A DNA stretch of 61,283 nt, from positions 1-61,283 of the forward strand of contig NZ_KV786237.1 of the NCBI RefSeq assembly GCF_001806875.1. Reading direction: 5' to 3'. The notes below the pieces were generated by a model. The model worked only from the letters and a program-made list of their open reading frames with translations. It searched no databases and was not told where the DNA came from. Made by a program: the position numbers and the translations under genes. Below, piece by piece: positions 35,748 to 44,259 of this stretch. Position 1 is the first letter of the stretch. Each line of letters opens with the position of its first letter. Source of the stretch: Corynebacterium sp. HMSC29G08. Its GTDB lineage: Bacteria; Actinomycetota; Actinomycetes; Mycobacteriales; Mycobacteriaceae.

Positions 35748-36968
35748 ATGATTGACAACACAATTTGGTGGCACGTCTATCCTCTTGGGGCAACGGGGGC
35801 GCCGATTCGTGACCGCGGGGACAACCCGCAGGATGCCGCCCACCGCCTGCCAAAGTTGGAGGCGTGGCTGGATTACCTGATTGAGCTGGGCTGCAACGGC
35901 CTGCTCTTAGGTCCGATTTTTCAGTCGGTGGGCCACGGTTACGACACGTTGGATTACTACACAATCGATTCCCGCCTTGGCACCAACGAGGATTTTGACC
36001 ACCTCATGGCTGCCTGCAATGAGCGCGGCATCCGCGTGATGATAGACGGTGTGTTTAACCACGTTGCCCGCACACACCCGTGGGTGGCAGAAGGCCTGGC
36101 GGGGGATACGGATTGGGAGGGTCACGCAGAGTTGGCCACGCTTCACCACGCTGACCAGCGGGTGAAGGACCACGTTGTGGACATCATGTGCCACTGGTTG
36201 CGTCGCGGTATTGCGGGTTGGCGCTTGGACGTTGCGTATTCCGTCCCGTCCGAGTTCTGGCGCGAGGTCCTTGCGCGTGTTCGCGAGGAGTTCCCCCATG
36301 CGATGTTTCTTGGCGAGGTCATCCACGGCGATTACGCCGAAATCACCCAAGCCGGCACCCTGGACGCAGTCACGCAGTACGAACTGTGGAAAGGTATTTG
36401 GTCGTCGCTGGTAGATGGCAATTTTTGGGAGCTTGCGCATGCGCTTGAGCGTCATAACGCAATCGCCCAACAGGTGCTGACCAACACGTTCATTGGCAAC
36501 CATGACGTGGACCGGATCGCGTCGAAGGTGGGGCAGGACAAGCTGCCGCTGGCGATGGCGATTCTGATGATGGTGCCGGGCATGCCCAGCATTTATTACG
36601 GCGATGAGCAGGGCTTCGAGGGTCTGCGCACGGAGGGCTTCGCCGCTGACGACAATGTGCGCCCGCCGCTGCCTGACCACCCAGGTGAGCTTTCCCCGAT
36701 GGGCTGGTGGATCTACAGGCAGCTCCAGGAGCTTATTGCTTTACGACGCCAAAACGCCCCCCTCACCCACGCCACCCTCAAAGTCCTCGACAAAACCAAC
36801 GAGACGATCAGCTTCGTCTGCCGCACTGGTGTTGATTCTGGCACTGACGGCGGTGCTGGCAGTGACTTTGGCGCTGGCGCGCAGGAGATTCAACTCGACG
36901 CGTGGCTCACGCCAACCCCGGGCGTGCGCATTCACGCTGGCGGGCACACTCTTTACGAGTGGAGCTAG
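35748..36968 (+). CDS. GH13 alpha-amylase family enzyme
   Basis: 406 residues, cytoplasmic. Conserved GH13 regions: DGVFNHV, GWRLDVAYSV (nucleophile Asp), FLGEVIHGD (acid/base Glu) and GNHDVDRI (third Asp). The opening WWHVYPLGATGAP and small size suit an alpha-glucosidase or maltodextrin-degrading enzyme. TAGACT, using the stop codon of the previous gene, lies 7 nt before ATG 35748, so the mRNA is probably leaderless. A Gly/Ala/Asp-rich insert (about 365-385) interrupts the C-terminal domain. Confidence 0.92.
   Translation: MIDNTIWWHVYPLGATGAPIRDRGDNPQDAAHRLPKLEAWLDYLIELGCNGLLLGPIFQSVGHGYDTLDYYTIDSRLGTNEDFDHLMAACNERGIRVMIDGVFNHVARTHPWVAEGLAGDTDWEGHAELATLHHADQRVKDHVVDIMCHWLRRGIAGWRLDVAYSVPSEFWREVLARVREEFPHAMFLGEVIHGDYAEITQAGTLDAVTQYELWKGIWSSLVDGNFWELAHALERHNAIAQQVLTNTFIGNHDVDRIASKVGQDKLPLAMAILMMVPGMPSIYYGDEQGFEGLRTEGFAADDNVRPPLPDHPGELSPMGWWIYRQLQELIALRRQNAPLTHATLKVLDKTNETISFVCRTGVDSGTDGGAGSDFGAGAQEIQLDAWLTPTPGVRIHAGGHTLYEWS
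36736..36750 (-). repeat. Interspersed motif, exact site 6
   Basis: TTGCTTTACGACGCC inside the GH13 gene. Confidence 0.8.
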
Positions 36969-36994
36969 GGACGCGGTTGCCCGGCCTGGTTTAG

Positions 36995-37110
36995 CAGATA
37001 TGCATACCTCGATATGCATACCCGCAGGTAACGGTCAATTTTCATTAACGGGGTCCTTATTGAAAAAACGCTCTGACCATTGAGTATGCATATCGAGGTA
37101 TGCACATCTG
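36995..37110. repeat. 116-bp palindromic element, copy A
   Basis: 27-bp terminal arms (36995-37021, 37084-37110) with one mismatch, each containing GATATGCATAC or a close copy twice. Differs from copy B (40579-40694) by a single base (37105). Lies between convergent genes; no target-site duplication is obvious. Confidence 0.92.
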
Positions 37111-37160
37111 TGTTTCCGGCGGTGTTGCGAGCGCAGAGCGTCCCGGCTCGTTAGCGTCGG

Positions 37161-37766
37161 CTAGTTGATGCCCGGGACCTTGATCTTGAAGAAATCGAGG
37201 ATGGTGGCTAGGGCTTGGCGGAGCATCGCCAATACGTCCGGCAACACCACAGTGCCAACGCCATTGACCGGCACCTCGAAGGACGGCGCGCCAGCCGGGG
37301 CGAGCACGATGGTGTTCTGCGCGGCTGGGGCAGGAGCGGCTGGGGCCTGCTGCTGCGGCTGGGCTGGCTGACCTGGCTGGGCCGGAGCCTGGGGCGCCGA
37401 CTGGTTGTTCCGCGCGCCGCCACCACCGTTGTTCTGCGCGCGGCCCCCGTTGCCGCCACCGTTGTTCTGCGCGCCGCCGCCTTTGAGGCCGCAGCGGTTC
37501 GCGGCTTCGTCGACACGCGCGAGCGCATCGAGGATCTGCGGGCCGCGACGGTCAAAACGAGCGATGGTCTGTGCCTGGCGGACCTTGGAGTTGTAGTCCG
37601 CTTCGTTGGTCCAGTAGCGCTGCGCCTGGTCGCAAGAGATGGGGCCGGAGGGGAGTTTCGCCAAAGCGTCGTCAATAGCATCGGCCTGGGCGGCTGGTGC
37701 CAGGGCAATCGTGCTGGCCACGGCGGCGCTAAGGGCAAGGATGCGTGCAGAGAAAGAATTTCGCAT
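37161..37766 (-). CDS. Secreted low-complexity protein
   Basis: 201 residues from ATG 37766; TACTGT lies 5 nt upstream, suggesting leaderless start. Signal peptide (to AQADA, about 29), a helical domain with two Cys (ISCDQAQRYW and ANRCGLKG, probably a disulphide), a Gly/Asn repeat region (QNNGGGNGGRAQNNGGGG), a Pro/Gln/Ala linker, and a hydrophobic C-terminal part ending LDFFKIKVPGIN. Typical of corynebacterial secreted proteins of unknown role. Confidence 0.78.
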   Translation of the reverse strand: MRNSFSARILALSAAVASTIALAPAAQADAIDDALAKLPSGPISCDQAQRYWTNEADYNSKVRQAQTIARFDRRGPQILDALARVDEAANRCGLKGGGAQNNGGGNGGRAQNNGGGGARNNQSAPQAPAQPGQPAQPQQQAPAAPAPAAQNTIVLAPAGAPSFEVPVNGVGTVVLPDVLAMLRQALATILDFFKIKVPGIN

Positions 37767-37799
37767 GCACGACAGTATGCCACGGAAGTGACGCATGTG

Positions 37800-39170
37800 T
37801 TACATGAGAAACTTTTGTATCAATGAACGGTAGGCGCGGGCGGTCAGCCGGACGTCCTCAACCTCCACGTATTCGTCATGACTGTGCAGCGTATCCAGCA
37901 CACTGCCCAACGTCTGATGGCGCTGGTGCATGGCAAAGCCGTAACCCACACCACCCATCCGGCGGGCAAAGCGCAAGTCCGAACCGCCCGCCGCCAACGT
38001 GGGCACCACGGGTACGCCGGGGAAGAACTCCTCAAACGTATCCAGAATCGCCTGGTAGAGGGGGCCTTCGGCGGGGGAGACGGTGGCGTCCTCAGTAATC
38101 AGGTGGGTGATCTCCACCTCATCAGCCATGTCCCCCAGTGCCTCAATCAGCAGCGCGTCAATATCCTCCTGCGTCTGGCCCGGCAGCGGGCGGATGTCCA
38201 TCTCCAACCACGCCACCGACGGCAACACATTAATCGCCTGACCGGCGCGAAGCACCGTCTGCGCCAAGGTCAAGTGGCTCATGGCGTGCGAGTAACGGGC
38301 CAGCTCCCCGAGCGCCTCGTAGCCCTGACCACGCAGCAGCGCTGCCTCCGTCTCCGGATCAAACTTGAACGCGCGCACGTAGCCCGGCCACGGCTCGTCG
38401 CGCGTCACCTCCGGCTCCAACGCAGCCACGCGCCTGGCAACCTCTGCAATCTTGACCACCGCGGACTTACGCCCATGCGGCGCCGAGCCATGGCCGGCAT
38501 CACCATGCACCGTCAACCGTCGTTGACCAGCCCCCTTTTCGCCAACGACCACGATCAATGCGTCGCTGCCGTCTTCAACCGGCAGGTGAGACCCGCCCTC
38601 CTCGGACAGGCAGTTGCGCCAAGAAAACGCCTCCGGCTCATGCTCCGCAATCCACCCAGCGCCGAGGCCGCCACGGGCCTCCTCATCCGCCAAGCCAACA
38701 AATGTCAACGTGCCGCGCGGGGCCACCCCGCGCATCGCCACGTCACGCACCGCCGCGGCCATAGATGCTGTGATGTACAGCATGTCCGTTGCGCCACGCC
38801 CAAAAATCTTGCCGTCTACCTCTTGCGCGCCGAACGGATCGCGCGTCCACTTCGGCGCATCCACCGGCACCACATCCGTGTGCCCCAGCAGCGTGAGCGG
38901 CTCCGCTAAAGGGTCCGAGCCCTCAATGCTAAACGCCACGGACATCCGCCCCGGGTGGGGTTCGAAGCGGCGGATGTGGATGGGCAACGGGGCGTCGGCA
39001 AGCAAAAGCCCCTGATGAAAAAACTCCTCCAACGTGACCGCATTGCGGATCTCCTGGCCGGAATCCGGCGTCAGATCATTCACACACGCGTTGCGGATCA
39101 GGTCTTTGAGCAGGGCAATCGCGGCATCGTCGGGCGCAGGGAGGCCTGGAGTAACTACGGTATGGTTCAT
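37800..39170 (-). CDS. M20/M25/M40 family metallopeptidase
   Basis: 456 residues. Zinc site residues in LLGHTDVVPVD (His, catalytic Asp), GRGATDM (bridging Asp) and GLADEEARGG (general-base Glu plus ligand Glu), with a dimerisation domain inserted at about 200-330. Likely a dipeptidase or acyl-amino-acid hydrolase; substrate not deducible. Its ATG (39168-39170) overlaps the ATG of the divergent amn gene by two bases. GTG 39176 is an alternative start. Confidence 0.9.
   Translation of the reverse strand: MNHTVVTPGLPAPDDAAIALLKDLIRNACVNDLTPDSGQEIRNAVTLEEFFHQGLLLADAPLPIHIRRFEPHPGRMSVAFSIEGSDPLAEPLTLLGHTDVVPVDAPKWTRDPFGAQEVDGKIFGRGATDMLYITASMAAAVRDVAMRGVAPRGTLTFVGLADEEARGGLGAGWIAEHEPEAFSWRNCLSEEGGSHLPVEDGSDALIVVVGEKGAGQRRLTVHGDAGHGSAPHGRKSAVVKIAEVARRVAALEPEVTRDEPWPGYVRAFKFDPETEAALLRGQGYEALGELARYSHAMSHLTLAQTVLRAGQAINVLPSVAWLEMDIRPLPGQTQEDIDALLIEALGDMADEVEITHLITEDATVSPAEGPLYQAILDTFEEFFPGVPVVPTLAAGGSDLRFARRMGGVGYGFAMHQRHQTLGSVLDTLHSHDEYVEVEDVRLTARAYRSLIQKFLM
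38991..39005 (+). repeat. Interspersed motif, exact site 7
   Basis: GGCGTCGGCAAGCAA inside the M20 peptidase gene; flanked by GG and AAGCCCC, forming GGGGC...GCCCC. Confidence 0.8.
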
Positions 39171-40542
39171 GGACACAGTTCAGGAGCTTAGCTCGCTTTA
39201 CGACGCCTCCGTCACCCTCGCCCACGACACCCTCAAGACCGGCGAATGGCACCGATACACCGACGTGCGCTATCCAAAACTGTCCGTAACCGTCAAACAC
39301 TGGCAACCGATCGACCGCCTCGAACCCTTCGGCTACGTCGACGAAGCCGGCACCTACTCCGCCGTGTTATCGCGGCCCGACCTTATGGCCGGCTACCTGC
39401 GCGCCCAACTTGACGCCTTAACATCCAACTACGACTGCGACGTCACCGTCACCTACTCCGACGTCTGCATCCCGCCCGAATACATCCCCGGCCTGGAAGG
39501 CTACGGGGAACTACCGGCGGAAGCGCGCGAGTTTGTTCCGCGACCCGCGCTCGACGCCGTTGACGACGCGATTGTGGACGGCCACTGGGACGCCTTCCAC
39601 GGAACCGAAAAACCCCTGTTCCACTTCGGCCCCCAGCGCTTCGACCTGGCCATCGCACGCCTGCGCCACTACACCGGCATCGACGTGGACACCCTGCAGA
39701 AATACATCCTGTTCACCAACTACGCCATGCACGTCACCGAATTCGTGCGCTTCGGCGTGCGCGAACTGGCCAGCGAAGACTCCCGCTACACCCGGCTCGT
39801 TTTGCCCTCCGGTGAAACCATCTCCGACACCGTCGCCGTCGAAGACCTCGAACTCGGGTCCAAATTCCAAATGCCACGCTACGACCTAGTCACCAAAGGC
39901 GGCGACGGCATCACCATGATCAACATCGGTGTGGGCCCCTCCAACGCCAAAACAATCACCGACTGCCTGGCCGTCTTGCGCCCCGAGGCCTGGATCATGA
40001 TCGGCCACTGCGCCGGCATGGACGCCCGCATGCGCATCGGGGACCTCATCCTTGGCAACGCCTACGAACGCCACGACTACTTGTTAGACGGTCATTTACG
40101 GCCCGAACTACCCATCCCGGCCGTCCCCGAAATCCAGCGCACGCTGGAGAAATCCGTCACCCGGGTCTATGGCGAGGACACCTCCCTCATGCGCACCGGC
40201 ACCGTCTTGTCCACCGGCGACAGAAACTGGGAATGGAAAGCGCCACGCGACCTTTGGAACTGGCTCCGCGGCTCCACCGCCGCTGCCGTAGACATGGAAT
40301 CCTGCACCATCGCCGCCAACGGCTACCGGTACCGCGTCCCCTACGGCGCGCTTTTGGCCGTCTCCGACCTGCCGCTGCACGCCGTACCGAAACTCCCCGC
40401 CGGCGCCCAGGCCTTCTACGCCAACTCCAAAGAAGCCCACGTCATGTGCGCTGTGCGCGCCATGGAGAAATTGGCGCGCCGCCCCGAACGCCTGCGCACC
40501 CGCAAGTTACGACGCACCATCGGCGAAGTCCCGTTCCGGTAG
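39169..40542 (+). CDS. amn: AMP nucleosidase
   Basis: 457 residues. Hydrolyses AMP to adenine and ribose-5-phosphate. N-terminal AMP nucleosidase domain (to about 175) and a C-terminal phosphorylase-like domain with KGGDGITMINIGVGPSNAKT, MIGHCAGM and AAVDMESCTIAANGYRYRVP (the catalytic VDMES region). TACGGT 7 nt before ATG 39169 suggests a leaderless mRNA. Confidence 0.93.
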   Translation: MDTVQELSSLYDASVTLAHDTLKTGEWHRYTDVRYPKLSVTVKHWQPIDRLEPFGYVDEAGTYSAVLSRPDLMAGYLRAQLDALTSNYDCDVTVTYSDVCIPPEYIPGLEGYGELPAEAREFVPRPALDAVDDAIVDGHWDAFHGTEKPLFHFGPQRFDLAIARLRHYTGIDVDTLQKYILFTNYAMHVTEFVRFGVRELASEDSRYTRLVLPSGETISDTVAVEDLELGSKFQMPRYDLVTKGGDGITMINIGVGPSNAKTITDCLAVLRPEAWIMIGHCAGMDARMRIGDLILGNAYERHDYLLDGHLRPELPIPAVPEIQRTLEKSVTRVYGEDTSLMRTGTVLSTGDRNWEWKAPRDLWNWLRGSTAAAVDMESCTIAANGYRYRVPYGALLAVSDLPLHAVPKLPAGAQAFYANSKEAHVMCAVRAMEKLARRPERLRTRKLRRTIGEVPFR

Positions 40543-40578
40543 GGGTGTTCCGGCTTCCCTTCACGGCCCCTCCTGGAA

Positions 40579-40694
40579 CAGATATGCATACCTCGATATG
40601 CATACCCGCAGGTAACGGTCAATTTTCATTAACGGGGTCCTTATTGAAAAAACGCTCTGACCATTGAGTATGCATATCGAGGTATGCATATCTG
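40579..40694. repeat. 116-bp palindromic element, copy B
   Basis: Same element as at 36995-37110, here with perfectly matching 27-bp arms (40579-40605, 40668-40694), in the same orientation and again between convergent genes. Confidence 0.93.
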
Positions 40695-40766
40695 CGAAAA
40701 CGGGCCGCGGAACCGGGACGAAAACAGGGCCGAACGGCGCCCGCGCGCGAGAAACCGCCAAGCAAG

Positions 40767-41687
40767 TTACGGCACAGCGTCGGGCCCGAAGATGCGGACA
40801 ACGGCGGCGTTGAACATGGCGAGGAAGCGTTCGGGTTCGCGCTCCACAAGCCAGGGGGCGACGCGGAGGAAGTCGATGCCGTGGTTGGTGATGTGGTCTT
40901 GGCGGAATTTTTCCTTGCGGAAGGCCTGGTCGGTGGGGCCGTACGTGGTGCCGTCCATTTTGACTAGGCCGTCCATTTCAACGGCGATGCGGCCGCGGTA
41001 TAGAAGGTCGACTCGATAGCGTTTGTTGGTGACTACGGGGTTGATTTCGAGGTCGGTGTAGCCGGCGTTGAGAAGCAGGCCGCGCATGAACGCTTCGGGT
41101 GCGGAGTCGGACCGGGTGCTGGCGTGGACAGCGGCGCGCGTGGCCACGGCGATGCCCGGGACGCGCGGTGACATGGCCACTTCGCGTTGCAGACTTGCTA
41201 CGGAGTATCCGCCGAATTGGACGAGCCAGTCGGCGGTGACGAGGGCGTGGGGGAAGCCGTCGAAACGCGCGATGTGCAGGAAGGTTTGGAACGGGCTGGT
41301 GGTGGACATGTGGTCGCCGCGCACGATGTCACGGGCGGTGGTTTGGATGTAGCGCACGCCGGCCGGCCATTGGGTGCGCGGCGGGACGGATTTGAGCACT
41401 ACCTGCACTTCTTGCAGTGGTGTGTTGGCTACCCACATGTCGTTGAGGTAGGCGGAGGCGCGTCCGGTGATGACGGCGTTGTGTGTGGATAGTCCCACGC
41501 AGTAGGCGCGCAGCCAGTGTCTCTGGTTGACGGGCAGTGATAGGTAGACAACGGCGTCGATGGCGTGCGATGTGGACAGCGCTTGGAGGCGCCCGCGCAG
41601 CAGTGCTTCGTGTGTTTCGCGTGGCAGCGCTCGACGTACACGGATGTCTATGAGTTGTCCCCGAAGTTCCGTTTTCCAATCCCCCAT
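40767..41687 (-). CDS. DUF559-like endonuclease-fold protein
   Basis: 306 residues. The C-terminal third (RVDLLYRGRIAVEMDG, then RKEKFRQDHITNHGIDFLRV) matches the Vsr/DUF559 restriction-endonuclease-like fold with an acidic D-E core. The front part resembles actinobacterial AbiEi-like or winged-helix regions joined to DUF559. ATG 41687 chosen: TAGTGT lies 7 nt upstream (leaderless) and no ribosome site is present. Function unknown; an earlier start in the long open frame would run into the divergent gene. Confidence 0.75.
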   Translation of the reverse strand: MGDWKTELRGQLIDIRVRRALPRETHEALLRGRLQALSTSHAIDAVVYLSLPVNQRHWLRAYCVGLSTHNAVITGRASAYLNDMWVANTPLQEVQVVLKSVPPRTQWPAGVRYIQTTARDIVRGDHMSTTSPFQTFLHIARFDGFPHALVTADWLVQFGGYSVASLQREVAMSPRVPGIAVATRAAVHASTRSDSAPEAFMRGLLLNAGYTDLEINPVVTNKRYRVDLLYRGRIAVEMDGLVKMDGTTYGPTDQAFRKEKFRQDHITNHGIDFLRVAPWLVEREPERFLAMFNAAVVRIFGPDAVP

Positions 41688-41712
41688 GCGCAACACACTA
41701 ATCTGAACAGCG

Positions 41713-42195
41713 ATGCACCGTACAGATTTCACCGTTTTTGATGACCCGGCTGTGGCCATGGCGCATAAAAGCGCTGTGCGTTCCATTGAGCGGGTGGTGC
41801 ATGAGACGGTGCCGGCGACTCCGCCGCAGGAGGCGCTTGAACGGACATTGAGCCAACTGCAAAACCCGAAAAACCTGGTCATCACCGGTGCGAGCGTATC
41901 CACTGGCGCGGGTATCCCGGATTACCGCAGTAAGAATGGGCGGCTGACAGGGCTGGTCACACAGAATGTGGACGGCCTTCACTCGCAGGCCGGCAGCCGC
42001 AACGTGATTGCGTTGCATGGGGATATGGACCATGTCGTGTGCTTGGATTGCCACACGTTGCATGAGCGTTTGAAGCCGAACGTGGTGTACTTCGGGGAGA
42101 ACGTGCCGAGGGCGCGCCGGGCGCAGGCGGACACGGTGTGGCGTACAGAGGTCGGCGAGGCGCTCGATGAAATCTTGGACGGCATGGGATTATGA
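41713..42195 (+). pseudogene. Sirtuin (SIR2) gene shrunken by in-frame deletions
   Basis: 160 residues against ~300 for this class. Recognisable blocks in correct order: LVITGASVSTGAGIPDYRSKNG (NAD site, GAG changed to GAS), then directly LVTQNVDGLHSQAGSRNVIALHGD (catalytic His, HG), CLDCHTL, LKPNVVYFGENVP and the C-terminal tail DTVWRTEVGEALDEIL. Missing are the helical module after DYRS, the second zinc Cys pair and the C-terminal Rossmann part. The frame is still open and overlaps the next gene by 4 bp. Activity is unlikely. Confidence 0.75.
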
Positions 42196-43280
42196 CGACT
42201 ATGACCGCCTTAAACGCTGCGATTCTGCTTGTCGCGATTGCGTTTTGCGGTTGGCGCTACAGCGTCAACGCGGGGATGCAGGAAAGCGCCTTCACCAAAG
42301 AGGTGCCCTCTGACCTGCAGGTGTATTTGCTTGGTGGGCAGAGGATGGCTAACCACCAGGATCTTTATGACGGGGATTTGCTGCCCGGATTGCCGTTTAC
42401 GTACCCGCCGTTTGCGGGTGTGGTGTTTTCGTGGTTCGGTGAGCCCACGTCGGCGCTTGGGTTGTGGTGGAATGCGCTGGCTGTGGGGGTGTTGGTGGTG
42501 GTGTGTTACGTGGCGTCGAGAAGCATAAATGCTCCTTTGCTTGCGGTGTTTTTTATTCTGGCGACGGAGCCGGTGCATGCGACGCTGTATTTCGGCCAGA
42601 TCAATATTTTCCTGATGGCGCTGGTGTGCCTGGATTTTCTGCCGCGCAATCGGCTGCCCGGCATTGGTACGGGCCTGGCTGCGGGGCTCAAGCTTACGCC
42701 CGCGTATTTTCTGGTGTTGCTGGCGGTGCAGGGCCGTTGGGGCTCGGTTGCCGTTGCCGCGTTTACGTTCCTGTGCACGGTGGCGGTTGGGTTTCAGCTG
42801 GTTCCGGATGCGGCGCGATTTTGGACTGAGGCCATGTTCGACTCGGATCGGGTGGGCGTTGCGGACAATCCTGGCGCTCAGGCGCTGCGCCAGGTTTTAA
42901 GCCGTGAGCTAGGCATTGACTCCACGGCCCTGTGGTTGCTGCTGGCTGTTGTGGTGACGGCGGTTGCGGCGTTCGGGGCCTATTTTGCTTATCGATGCCA
43001 CGATCTCCCCCTCGCCGTAGCCCTCACCGGCATCGCGTCTTGCCTGGTTAGCCCGTTTTCTTGGCATCACCACTGGGTGTGGATCGTGCTGTTGGGCTGT
43101 GTGGTGTACCGCTGGTGGGGTGCCGCGCCGATGATCGTGCTCATGTTGCCGTTTGTGGCGGAAAACGTGTCGAACGGGCTGTTCTCCGTCCCGAACTTGG
43201 CGTTTACGGTGGTGCCGCTGTGCTTCATGGTTGTCTACGCAGCCTGCGGTGCACGCCAGCTATACTTAGGCAATGTTTAA
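42192..43280 (+). CDS. GT87-type (DUF2029) membrane mannosyltransferase
   Basis: 362 residues, about nine to ten membrane helices. Early loop with DLQVYLLGGQRM (GT-C acidic motif), LPFTYPPFAG, YFGQINIFLMALV and GLKLTPAYFLVLL are features of polyprenyl-phosphomannose-dependent alpha-mannosyltransferases that build lipomannan or lipoarabinomannan in Corynebacteriales. Acceptor not deducible. Start overlaps the sirtuin remnant (ATGA), end overlaps the next gene by 8 bp. Confidence 0.85.
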   Translation: MTTMTALNAAILLVAIAFCGWRYSVNAGMQESAFTKEVPSDLQVYLLGGQRMANHQDLYDGDLLPGLPFTYPPFAGVVFSWFGEPTSALGLWWNALAVGVLVVVCYVASRSINAPLLAVFFILATEPVHATLYFGQINIFLMALVCLDFLPRNRLPGIGTGLAAGLKLTPAYFLVLLAVQGRWGSVAVAAFTFLCTVAVGFQLVPDAARFWTEAMFDSDRVGVADNPGAQALRQVLSRELGIDSTALWLLLAVVVTAVAAFGAYFAYRCHDLPLAVALTGIASCLVSPFSWHHHWVWIVLLGCVVYRWWGAAPMIVLMLPFVAENVSNGLFSVPNLAFTVVPLCFMVVYAACGARQLYLGNV

Positions 43281-44259
43281 TCATCTTTCAGCCCGTTTTA
43301 TGGGTCGTGTGCTTGCCGCGTCTGTCGCCGCTTCCGTTGCCGTTCCTGTAGCGGTGGTTCCCCCGCACGTTGCTTACGCTGAGCCAGCCCCTGTGACGGG
43401 CGTTGAGCTTGGCACGACCATTGACCAGAGTGTGGCGGTGGATTCCCGCTTCGACTTCACTGACGCCTACACCATTGGGCTTCCGCAGCTGAGGAAGGTG
43501 CGTGGTCAGATGTGGGACATCAACCCGCCTTTCAACGGCACTTCCTTGCGCCGGGCTGCGGCCGAAGCCGGGTTGGGAACGAAAGAGGCCTACGTCAATG
43601 CGGCGACTATTGATCCAAACCTGAGCCGCATTGCCGTCCAGCGCGCAGCGGAGCAGCCTGTCGGTTCACTGTCGCACCTTCGCGGGAAATCGATTGGTAT
43701 TAGCGTTGCCACGATTAATGGGCGGGCGGCCCACTCGGAGATTATCGCCTACGGGAGGTTGGAGGATGCGATCTCCAAAATGTGGGGGCATGGTGAGCTG
43801 GATGTGTTGAAGAAGGCGAACGGCTACTACAAGCACATTGATGGCAGGTCTAATGGACACCTGCACATCATGCTCGACCCGGAAAACCGAGACTTCGGCT
43901 TTGGTGAGGTAACCATCACGCATAAGGGGCGGGGCCACGTCTATTCTGTCGGCGTGGTCGGAGGTTCACCCTTTGGTGGTGCCGCGTTGGAGAAGGGGAG
44001 AAAGGAGCTCTACCTGTACCGTCAGGCGCGGGAGGGGGAGAGCCCGACAGGTTTGAAGGAGTACACGCCGCACGCCCCTGCGCCGAATGTGCCGCAAGAC
44101 CCTGTGCCAGGTGCGCCGGATAAGCCGAAGGATGAGCCGTCGAGCGACGGGAGTTCCGCTTCGGATCCGGAGGTGATCGTTGGCATTGTTGTGGGGCTGC
44201 TGGCGCTTCTCGGCGTGCTTGGGGGTTTGTTTCACTCAAACCTTATGCTTGCCCCATGA
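43273..44259 (+). CDS. Secreted, membrane-anchored CAP-domain-like protein
   Basis: 328 residues. Signal peptide (to about 37, AYAEP), a domain around 70-235 with AAHSEIIAYG and NGHLHIMLDPENRDFGFGEV that recalls the CAP/SCP fold, a Pro-rich linker (PHAPAPNVPQDPVPGAPDKP), and a final membrane helix (VIVGIVVGLLALLGVLGGL). It would sit on the outer face of the membrane, reaching into the wall. CAP assignment is moderate. Confidence 0.75.
   Translation: MFNHLSARFMGRVLAASVAASVAVPVAVVPPHVAYAEPAPVTGVELGTTIDQSVAVDSRFDFTDAYTIGLPQLRKVRGQMWDINPPFNGTSLRRAAAEAGLGTKEAYVNAATIDPNLSRIAVQRAAEQPVGSLSHLRGKSIGISVATINGRAAHSEIIAYGRLEDAISKMWGHGELDVLKKANGYYKHIDGRSNGHLHIMLDPENRDFGFGEVTITHKGRGHVYSVGVVGGSPFGGAALEKGRKELYLYRQAREGESPTGLKEYTPHAPAPNVPQDPVPGAPDKPKDEPSSDGSSASDPEVIVGIVVGLLALLGVLGGLFHSNLMLAP

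Noticed and set aside
36995..37110. Insertion sequence
   Set aside because: Only 116 bp, no transposase frame, no target duplication; kept as a palindromic repeat.
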